Shown here in pieces: positions 1-5,450 of a stretch of DNA of 6,620 nt. Source of the DNA: Firmicutes bacterium UBA1535 (GTDB lineage Bacteria > Bacillota > Clostridia > Tissierellales > Sedimentibacteraceae); assembly GCA_002323775.1 (NCBI GenBank), contig DCPV01000118.1, forward strand, positions 1-6,620, in the 5' to 3' direction. Below the pieces are notes generated by a model, which was given only the letters and a program-made list of their open reading frames with translations, was not told the origin of the DNA and ran no database searches. The translations under genes were made by a program, and so were the position numbers. How positions within the stretch are numbered: position 1 is the first letter of the stretch; each line of letters begins with the position of its first letter.

Positions 1-1064
1 ATTATAATGGAGTTATTAAAGAAATAAATCCTAATAAAGTTCCTAATGATGATAAAATATCTTATATTCACAATGGTATAATTGAAGCAGATAATCCAGG
101 TCTTGTTCAAGTGGGAACTGCTGTGAGTGTATCTACAAATAATAATGGAACTGCCGGAACTACATTAACTTATGCTGGAAAGGTAGATGAGTATTTGGAT
201 CAGTCAAAAATTTACCTAACAGGATTTAATATTTCAGATTCTAAAACATATTTAGCGACAAAAGTTTATGTTAAACAAAACGAATTTGTTGAAAAAGGTA
301 AGGAAATATTAAAAATTGCTGGAGCTGATGTTGCGGCAGAAATACAAAATAATATAAATACTATAAAAAATATATATGCAGAAATAGATGTAATAAGAGA
401 AGATATTAATAAGATAAATAAAGGAATTGCTAGCTTAAATGATTTCTCAAACAAATTATTGGTAAAAGCTCCAAATGACGGAATAGTATCTTGGATACGT
501 TGGAATGTAGGAGATAGTTTTGAAGGAACTGCTAGTTCTCAACAATGGGATTTAGAAGTAATTAATTTGTATAATGCAAAACAAATGAATGTTTATACTC
601 AAGTTAGTGATCTTGATGTAAATTATATTCAAGTTGGCTCTAAGGTTGATGTAACAGTTGATGCTATGCCAGGCAAGGTTTTTGAAGGAACTGTAGACAG
701 AATGTATCAAAATATTAACCGTGAAGGAAAAATATCATATGAGCTTAATATCAGCGTTATAGGCGGAGAAGGCTTAAAGCCTGGTTTTAGTGCTAACTGC
801 TTTATAAGCGGTGGTGAATCTTTAAATACTTTGACAGTTCCAATTGAAGCAGTATTTGAAGAAGAATCAAAGCAAAAAGTTGAAGTTTTAAAAGAAGATG
901 GAACAATAGAGTCTGTTGAGATTGAAGTTGGATTGATGAATGACAAAGTTGTTGAAGTTTTAAGTGGGTTACAAGAAGGTCAACAGGTTGTAACTGGAAA
1001 CTCTAGCGATTTAATGCCAAGTCAATCAATAGATAATAAAAATTCTATAATACCTAAAAAATAA
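1..1064 (+). CDS. Efflux periplasmic-adaptor (HlyD/MacA-like) subunit, 5' partial
   Basis: Membrane-fusion/adaptor subunit expected to work with the MacB-type permease that follows, on the outer face of the membrane. The frame is open from the first complete codon at base 3, so the gene begins left of the window; the in-frame GTG at 111 is internal, because coding-like sequence precedes it. About 353 residues are visible. Two lipoyl-like half motifs (VEKGKEIL, about 288-311, and APNDGIVSWIRWNVGD, about 468-515) flank a short helical hairpin (about 324-464). A beta-barrel region (about 579-815, with GSKVDVTVDAMPG) and a C-terminal membrane-proximal region (about 828-1001, TVPIEAVFEE to GLQEGQQVVTG) follow. 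These are hallmarks of RND/ABC adaptor proteins. The first 36 visible residues (NGVIKEINPNKV) may belong to a further lipoyl-like unit. The N-terminal signal or anchor is not in the window. The stop lies 18 bases before the permease, so one operon is likely. The family assignment is firm; the substrate is unknown. Confidence 0.88.
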   Translation, partial: YNGVIKEINPNKVPNDDKISYIHNGIIEADNPGLVQVGTAVSVSTNNNGTAGTTLTYAGKVDEYLDQSKIYLTGFNISDSKTYLATKVYVKQNEFVEKGKEILKIAGADVAAEIQNNINTIKNIYAEIDVIREDINKINKGIASLNDFSNKLLVKAPNDGIVSWIRWNVGDSFEGTASSQQWDLEVINLYNAKQMNVYTQVSDLDVNYIQVGSKVDVTVDAMPGKVFEGTVDRMYQNINREGKISYELNISVIGGEGLKPGFSANCFISGGESLNTLTVPIEAVFEEESKQKVEVLKEDGTIESVEIEVGLMNDKVVEVLSGLQEGQQVVTGNSSDLMPSQSIDNKNSIIPKK

Positions 1065-1082
1065 AATGATGGAGGTAAGGTT

Positions 1083-2453
1083 ATGAAGAAAAAAGGAATT
1101 ATTTCATCCTTCCTTGTTCGTTTAAAATTTTCTGCGATGATGGCATTAAATGGTGTTACATCAAACCTTTTAAGAACCTTTTTAACTGTGCTTGGTATAG
1201 CTATAGGTGTAGCTGCTGTAGTTAGCCTTATGGGAATTGGTGAAGGCGCTAGACGGGCGGTAGTAGCTCAGTTTGAAAGTTTAGGTCAGAATGTTATTAT
1301 AATAAAAGCTAATTTTAATGAATATAATTTTGCGACTAATGAAGCTGCTGAATTAAAAGAAAGGGTTGAAGGAATAGAATACACTACACCTGTAGTATAT
1401 ACTATTGATTCTACGACAAAATCAAAAAAAATTGCAATGAGATGGAGAAGAAATGATTTCTCGCTTGAGGTTTTAGGGGTAAATAACAATTATCCAGCCA
1501 TAAGAGACCATAAGCTGATGTCTGGTAATTTCTTTACATCATTGCATGTAAAACAAAATGCCCCAGTTGTTGTTTTGGGTTATAACGTTGCTAAATCTTT
1601 CTTAAACGGAAGAAGTCCTGTAGGACATATAATGAAAATTGCCGGTATTAATTATAGAATAGTTGGCGTTATGGCTCCTAAGGGAGAGGGTAACGGAGAC
1701 GGAATAGATGATAAGGTTATAATACCGTATACATCAGCAATGAGAATTTCTGGAACAAAAGACATAACTGAAATTTGGGCAAAATCTAATTCATCAAAAG
1801 ATGCTGATTTTGCAATGCTTCAGCTAGGAAGAATTTTTACTAGAAAAATAAAAGGTACAACGATAAATCCAAATAAAGGTACTGATGGAGTAGATGGAGG
1901 CACAACTGGAGAGGGTGGAGTAGACGTTCCTGCACCGCCAATAGAAAATCCTGGAGAACCTGAAAATCCTGAAAATCCAAAAGAAGAAAATATTTTTACA
2001 AAGGGTGAAGAACCTATTACAATCACAAGCTTAAATCAGATGGTAGAACAAGCAGATCAAGCAAACAGAGTTATGTCACTTTTGCTTGGTGGTATAGCAG
2101 CTGTTTCGCTACTTGTAGGTGGTATAGGTATCATGAACATAATGCTTGTTGCGGTAACTGAAAGAACAGGCGAGATAGGTGTAAGAAGGGCTTTAGGAGC
2201 TAAACAGGAAGATTTGCTTATTCAATTCTTGCTTGAAGCTATATATGTAAGTATCATAGGCTGTCTGGTAGGAGTTATAATGGGTGCATTTGCGATTGAT
2301 TTAGCTTCAAAATATGGCTTGGATGCAGTAATTAGCTCTCAATCAATAAAAATTGCTATAGGGGTTGCATTGTCATCAGGCTTGCTGTTCGGAGTATATC
2401 CGGCAATCAATGCTTCATCATTGCCGCCTGTAGAAGCTTTAAAAAGATCATAG
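1083..2453 (+). CDS. MacB-type ABC transporter permease (MacB_PCD + FtsX domains)
   Basis: Integral-membrane permease of a MacB-like tripartite efflux or mechanotransmission ABC transporter, 456 residues. The start ATG has GGAGGT at 1071-1076, six bases upstream. Residues 1-30 are cytoplasmic. TM1 is about 31-52 (FLTVLGIAIGVAAVVSLMGI), followed by the typical GEGARRAV segment. A large extracytoplasmic MacB_PCD domain spans about 60-255. TM2 is about 332-357 and runs into the family signature GGIGIMNIMLVAVTERT and GEIGVRRALGAK (346-374), the coupling region. TM3 is about 383-407 and TM4 about 423-444, ending PPVEALKRS. There is no Walker A or B, so the ATPase must be a separate protein. Residues about 257-305 are an unusual Gly/Pro/Glu/Asn-rich insert (GGTTGEGG, PAPPIENPGEPENPENP) between the outer domain and TM2, not expected in textbook MacB. 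It is probably co-transcribed with the adaptor gene before it. The substrate cannot be inferred. Confidence 0.92.
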   Translation: MKKKGIISSFLVRLKFSAMMALNGVTSNLLRTFLTVLGIAIGVAAVVSLMGIGEGARRAVVAQFESLGQNVIIIKANFNEYNFATNEAAELKERVEGIEYTTPVVYTIDSTTKSKKIAMRWRRNDFSLEVLGVNNNYPAIRDHKLMSGNFFTSLHVKQNAPVVVLGYNVAKSFLNGRSPVGHIMKIAGINYRIVGVMAPKGEGNGDGIDDKVIIPYTSAMRISGTKDITEIWAKSNSSKDADFAMLQLGRIFTRKIKGTTINPNKGTDGVDGGTTGEGGVDVPAPPIENPGEPENPENPKEENIFTKGEEPITITSLNQMVEQADQANRVMSLLLGGIAAVSLLVGGIGIMNIMLVAVTERTGEIGVRRALGAKQEDLLIQFLLEAIYVSIIGCLVGVIMGAFAIDLASKYGLDAVISSQSIKIAIGVALSSGLLFGVYPAINASSLPPVEALKRS

Positions 2454-2520
2454 AAATTAAAATAAAATCTAGCATAAGTTGATTACTTATATTAAAAAAT
2501 TGAAATTAAAATAAAGCAAT

Positions 2521-2563
2521 AAAAAATCGAAGAATATTATAGACAATTTTCTTCGATTTTTTT
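2521..2563 (+). terminator. Intrinsic terminator of the adaptor/permease operon
   Basis: The arm at 2521-2534 (AAAAAATCGAAGAA) is an exact reverse complement of 2549-2562, giving a 14-bp stem with a 14-base loop. The right arm carries a run of seven T (2557-2563). It sits 68 bases after the permease stop. Because the A-run and T-run are symmetrical it could also work on the minus strand, but no minus-strand gene is seen entering it. Confidence 0.85.
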
Positions 2564-2811
2564 GTTATTTAAAAGCCTATCTAGCAGCTTATAAACAGTT
2601 TATAAGCCTCCCCTAAAAGTGAACTAAATTGAATTAGGTCAAATATTTAATCATATTTTATTATTCCTTATCATAACTTTTATATCTCTATGGTCTACTT
2701 GAATGATATGCCCGTCTGTTGCAATTTTACGAAGATACAATGCTGTGTTCTAATCCGCAAAAATTACAATGCAATATTAAGATATATTAGGAAAAGTTTA
2801 TAAAGAGATAC
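2564..2811. other. Gene-free spacer between efflux operon and TetR cassette
   Basis: No convincing gene was found on either strand. It holds the palindrome at 2587-2607, listed separately, and a 32-codon minus-strand frame at 2651-2749. That frame reads as plausible protein (NTALYLRKIATDGHIIQVDH in its first part) but has no start codon or ribosome-binding site and is cut by a stop codon at its upstream end (2750-2752). It may be the remnant of a lost gene or chance. Nothing in it was recognised with confidence. Confidence 0.5.
2587..2607. repeat. Perfect 10-bp-arm palindrome with one-base centre
   Basis: GCTTATAAAC at 2587-2596 is the exact reverse complement of 2598-2607, around a single A at 2597. 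With a one-base spacer it is more like a dimeric protein-binding site than an RNA hairpin, and no T-run follows. It lies 24 bases after the terminator and about 205 bases before the tetR promoter, too far upstream to be an obvious part of that promoter. Its role is unknown; a regulator site or the scar of a mobile-element end are both possible. Confidence 0.6.
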
Positions 2812-2840
2812 TTGACATGAATAATTGAACAAGATATAAT
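2812..2840 (+). promoter_or_regulatory. Consensus sigma-A promoter of the TetR-ABC operon
   Basis: TTGACA at 2812-2817 and TATAAT at 2835-2840 match the housekeeping consensus at all twelve positions, separated by the ideal 17 bases. The predicted transcription start is near 2847, inside the left arm of the inverted repeat that follows. Such a strong promoter makes sense only if it is normally repressed, which fits the adjacent operator and the regulator encoded as first gene. Confidence 0.88.
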
Positions 2841-2841
2841 G

Positions 2842-2877
2842 AATGTATGACTAAAATAATTATAATAGTCATACATT
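2842..2877. promoter_or_regulatory. Probable TetR operator overlapping the start site
   Basis: AATGTATGACTA at 2842-2853 is the exact reverse complement of 2866-2877, with 12 bases between the arms; the innermost 8 bases (2856-2863) are again self-complementary. It begins one base after the -10 box and covers the predicted start site, a classic place for repression by a dimeric (or paired-dimeric) TetR-family protein. Location beside the tetR gene suggests autoregulation. In RNA it could also fold as a hairpin followed by T residues (2876-2880), so a weak attenuator role is an alternative. Confidence 0.75.
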
Positions 2878-2895
2878 TTTATAAGGAGGGATAAA

Positions 2896-3471
2896 ATGGC
2901 AAGGAGTTTTTCAGAAACCGAAAAAGACAATATTCGTAATAAGCTAATAAATGAATGTGAGAATAGTTGGGTGGCTATTGGCTATAAAAATACTAAAATT
3001 GATGAACTCTGTTCAAAGGTTGGAATATCAAAAGGGGCTTTCTATTCATTTTTTGATTCTAAGGAGCATTTGTTTTGCAGGGTATTTGATGTTTTCCAGG
3101 AACGACATAAAGCGCTTGAAGAAACACTTCCTAAATTTCCGGTTAAAGAAGATATAAGCCATATGATGAAACAATTATATCTTGAATACGATAAAACAAA
3201 TATACTTACACAACGTAACAGCCCAGATTTTATTAGCTTTCTAAACAGGGCACCCAAAGAATGGATAGAAAAAAGTCTGAAAATCAGCAAGAATTTTATT
3301 GCAGACAATATTTTCAACTCCAATCTTAAATTGAAAATGAGCAAAGAAAAAGCAATCGGGATATTCAATGCGCTGCTTGCTATCTTAACAAGCAAAGATA
3401 TAATTGGCTATGACCATTTCGAAGTGTTCTGTACGTTACTGGATAGTGTTATCAATGAAATATATGAATAA
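2896..3471 (+). CDS. TetR/AcrR-family transcriptional regulator
   Basis: One-component repressor, 191 residues, normal length for the family. The start ATG follows AAGGAGG at 2883-2889 by six bases. The N-terminal DNA-binding domain is clear: helix 1 about 7-27 (EKDNIRNKLINECENSWVAI), then GYKNTKIDELCSKVGISKGAFYSFFDSKEHLF (29-60). In it IDELCSKVGISKGAFYSFF is the helix-turn-helix, and FYSFFDSKEHLF is the usual TetR ending (compare the common FY.HF.SKE.L). The C-terminal ligand-binding and dimer region (about 65-191) is helical and not diagnostic, so the inducer is unknown. It is the first gene of the cassette, directly downstream of the promoter/operator, and 12 bases before the ABC ATPase gene, so it most likely represses its own transporter operon. 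Confidence 0.93.
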   Translation: MARSFSETEKDNIRNKLINECENSWVAIGYKNTKIDELCSKVGISKGAFYSFFDSKEHLFCRVFDVFQERHKALEETLPKFPVKEDISHMMKQLYLEYDKTNILTQRNSPDFISFLNRAPKEWIEKSLKISKNFIADNIFNSNLKLKMSKEKAIGIFNALLAILTSKDIIGYDHFEVFCTLLDSVINEIYE

Positions 3472-3483
3472 CAGGAGGATAGA

Positions 3484-4215
3484 ATGAAAAATGAGCCGAT
3501 TATACTAATCAAAAACCTTGCTAAAAAATTCGATAATACCTTTGTTGTCAAAGACAGCAATATGACTGTTCCAAAGGGATGTGTTTATGGCTTTTTAGGT
3601 GCGAACGGAGCAGGAAAGACCACAATATTCAAAGTGATTACAGGCTTAATATCTCCGACAAACGGAACGGCTGAAGTCTTGGGGTTTGATGTGACAAAGG
3701 ACAGGGAAAAAGTCTTGCAGAGTATCGGAAGTCTGATTGAGGCTCCAGTGTTCTATGAGCATTTATCAGCATCAGAAAACTTGGAGCTTCACCTTGATTA
3801 TATGGGTGCAGAAGGCTTTGGAACTAAAACTGCACTTGATATGGTAGGGCTTAATGGAATAGGTTCTAAGCCTGTCGGGAAATTTTCACTTGGTATGAGG
3901 CAAAGGTTAGGTATTGCACGGGCTTTTATCCATAAGCCGAAAATTCTGATTTTAGACGAACCCATAAACGGACTCGACCCTATAGGGATACGGGATATAC
4001 GGAATTTGTTTCTTACACTTATACAAAAGCACGGCATGACAATCTTATTGTCAAGTCACATTCTAAGCGAAATTGAGCATATTGCTGACGTTGTGGGCGT
4101 AATTGTAAATGGTACTGTTGTTCAGGAGATTTCTCTTGAGCAAATCAAAGACAAGATGGACATACGATTAGAGGAATATTTTTTTAATATCATGAGCGGA
4201 GGAAATATATCATGA
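3484..4215 (+). CDS. ABC transporter ATPase, BcrA/LanF-like (peptide-antibiotic immunity type)
   Basis: Nucleotide-binding subunit of an ABC-2 exporter, 243 residues. The start ATG has AGGAGG at 3473-3478, five bases upstream. Walker A is GANGAGKTT (39-47); the signature loop is FSLGMRQR (134-141), a degenerate LSGGQ; Walker B is ILILDEP (154-160); the D-loop is NGLDP (162-166); the switch His is in SSHILSEIEH (H192). At the Q-loop position the sequence is GSLIEAPVFYEHLSASENL (82-100) with Glu86 instead of Gln. This E-loop is known from lantibiotic-immunity ATPases (NisF/SpaF/MutF type) and is shared by BcrA-like bacitracin-resistance proteins. The family therefore suggests export or membrane removal of a peptide antibiotic, but the substrate is inference. 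Its stop overlaps the permease start (ATGA at 4212-4215), implying translational coupling and a 1:1 complex with it at the inner membrane face. All motifs are intact. Confidence 0.93.
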   Translation: MKNEPIILIKNLAKKFDNTFVVKDSNMTVPKGCVYGFLGANGAGKTTIFKVITGLISPTNGTAEVLGFDVTKDREKVLQSIGSLIEAPVFYEHLSASENLELHLDYMGAEGFGTKTALDMVGLNGIGSKPVGKFSLGMRQRLGIARAFIHKPKILILDEPINGLDPIGIRDIRNLFLTLIQKHGMTILLSSHILSEIEHIADVVGVIVNGTVVQEISLEQIKDKMDIRLEEYFFNIMSGGNIS

Positions 4216-4922
4216 TGAAGTTAATCAAATTAGAACTTAAACGGAATAATATTCGTACTTATTTGCTGGCAAGTGCTGTTTCATGTGTTTTCCTGATTGG
4301 GTTTATATATCTTATAGCAAATGCAGCACAGCTCGAAGATAGCAGTACCCGTGAGATTGCATTTAGAAGCTATACTAACATTTTTCGCCTGATTGGGATA
4401 ATCAGCTTGGTTATTTTCAGCATTATGTCTGCTATAATGTATTCGAAGTTAATTATAGGTGAATATACGGGAAAACGGGCAGCGTTATTGTTTTCTTACC
4501 CTGTTAGCAGAAATAAAATACTTTTGTCAAAATTATTATTGGTCTTTGTATTTACATCAGTTTCAATGCTGATTTGTACAGCTATACCCTATATTGTTTT
4601 CAGCATAACAGAATCAGTTTCTCCAATTGTTGTACAGGATGTTATGACAATGGGATTGATAAAAGACGCATTGAAAACATTAGGTGTTTCCGTTTTAGCA
4701 CTTGGTGGAATCGGGATTGTTTCCCTGAGAATAGGTTTTATTCAAAAATCAGTTCCAACCACTCTAATAAGTGCTCTTTTACTGAGTGCTATCTACGGAA
4801 ATATCGCAATCAATGCAAATAACATTCTATTCAGAATATTGATTAGTGGTATCGGTCTTATTGTTACTGTTACCGTAATAGTCGAACTATCAAATAAAGT
4901 AAACAAAATGGAGGTAGAATGA
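4212..4922 (+). CDS. ABC-2-type transporter permease, six predicted helices
   Basis: Membrane subunit for the preceding ATPase, 236 residues. GGAGG at 4198-4202 lies nine bases before the ATG at 4212; the next codon is also ATG (4215), a less favoured alternative start. Hydrophobic segments are at about 17-37, 58-81, 104-132, 154-175, 181-200 and 206-226, the six-helix plan of ABC-2 permeases. The cytoplasmic piece GEYTGKRAALLFSYPVSRNKILLSKLL (83-109) resembles the conserved first-loop region of LanE/LanG, BcrB and YxlG-like permeases. Only one permease gene is present, so a homodimer is likely unless the small protein that follows takes part. It starts inside the ATPase stop, and its own stop overlaps the start of the next small gene, so the three are probably made together. 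Confidence 0.88.
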   Translation: MMKLIKLELKRNNIRTYLLASAVSCVFLIGFIYLIANAAQLEDSSTREIAFRSYTNIFRLIGIISLVIFSIMSAIMYSKLIIGEYTGKRAALLFSYPVSRNKILLSKLLLVFVFTSVSMLICTAIPYIVFSITESVSPIVVQDVMTMGLIKDALKTLGVSVLALGGIGIVSLRIGFIQKSVPTTLISALLLSAIYGNIAINANNILFRILISGIGLIVTVTVIVELSNKVNKMEVE

Positions 4923-5098
4923 TGTATATTGGATATATTGTTGGAACAATCATTGCGGTTTTAGTTATTGCTTGTGGTTGTGTAGCAGCTATTCATGCAA
5001 AAAAGAATCAAAAAAAATGCAAATGGGCTATATGGGCAATTATTTTTGGAATCGTCGCTATGATAACTGCGGTTATAAATTACAACCTGTTCGACTAA
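4922..5098 (+). CDS. Small two-helix membrane protein, last clear gene of the transporter operon
   Basis: 58 residues; no family recognised. GGAGG at 4910-4914 lies seven bases before ATG 4922, and the permease stop and this start share a base (TGATG at 4920-4924). An ATG one codon earlier (4919) is possible but only four bases from the site. Two hydrophobic segments are visible: about residues 2-24 (YIGYIVGTIIAVLVIACGCV at its core) and about 35-52 (WAIWAIIFGIVAMITAVI). They are joined by a basic loop, HAKKNQKKCKW, which suggests a hairpin with the loop in the cytoplasm and both ends outside. The Cys at about 18 and 20 is not in a convincing lipobox. The coupling to the permease and the good ribosome-binding site argue for a real gene; a small accessory subunit or stabiliser of the transporter is an inference. 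Confidence 0.75.
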   Translation: MYIGYIVGTIIAVLVIACGCVAAIHAKKNQKKCKWAIWAIIFGIVAMITAVINYNLFD

Positions 5099-5114
5099 TT
5101 GGAGAAAATTTTAT

Positions 5115-5264
5115 ATGCAAAAAACAACTAATCTTGCTTATTTCTGCGAATTTCGCTACACCTATTCCGATTGGCGTAATTACGGAGTTGTGACGGATGT
5201 GTCTCTTTATAAATTCTTAACAGATTCTTATATAAGCATACAAAATGTTGGCATCATTGTTTGA
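5115..5264 (+). CDS. Possible small protein of 49 residues, unrecognised
   Basis: A short open frame starts ATG at 5115, 16 bases after the small membrane gene, with a weak GGAG at 5101-5104 ten bases upstream. The product begins MQKTTNLAYFCEFRYTYSDW, is soluble in character and rich in Tyr, with no membrane segment. The codon pattern looks protein-like, but the frame is short, the ribosome-binding site weak, and no family is recognised. It could be a genuine last gene of the operon, the front of a gene truncated by deletion, or chance. It ends 30 bases before the hairpin at 5294. Confidence 0.35.
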   Translation: MQKTTNLAYFCEFRYTYSDWRNYGVVTDVSLYKFLTDSYISIQNVGIIV

Positions 5265-5293
5265 TTTTACACAGATGAAAAAGAAATAAAAGT

Positions 5294-5344
5294 AAACGCT
5301 GCAATCTCGCAAAAGTATAGTATTTATGCAAGATTACAGCGTTT
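5294..5344 (-). terminator. Long hairpin between convergent units, probable terminator of nrdR-DUF4241
   Basis: Arms 5294-5311 (AAACGCTGCAATCTCGCA) and 5327-5344 (TGCAAGATTACAGCGTTT) pair over 18 positions around a 15-base loop. Read as plus-strand RNA there are two C-A mismatches (5302/5336 and 5308/5330). Read as minus-strand RNA those same positions become G-U wobbles, so the stem is continuous. On the minus strand it is followed by a T-rich tract (TTTACTTTTATTTCTTTTT); on the plus strand the tail is poorer. It lies 106 bases past the DUF4241 stop and 30 bases past the 49-codon frame, so it may serve both directions but favours the minus strand. Confidence 0.75.
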
Positions 5345-5450
5345 CATAAGTAAGTTTCCAATTGAAAATTACACTTGATGATAAAGATATATTCCTCAAT
5401 TTTTTATTGTTTTCAATATTTAAAATTCATAGTACCGCTACAAACTTTTA

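Noticed and set aside
111..113. GTG at 111 as the true start of the adaptor gene
   Set aside because: The same frame is open and coding-like back to base 3, no ribosome-binding site precedes 111, and the protein would lack any signal or anchor; the gene is cut by the window edge.
3042..3395. Minus-strand 117-codon frame inside tetR
   Set aside because: It is antisense to a clear TetR gene, with no ribosome-binding site or recognisable family.
4972..5193. Plus-strand 73-codon frame across the two small genes
   Set aside because: It overlaps the two-helix membrane gene in another frame, has Cys/Lys-rich unlikely composition and no ribosome-binding site; the 4922-5098 frame is far better supported.
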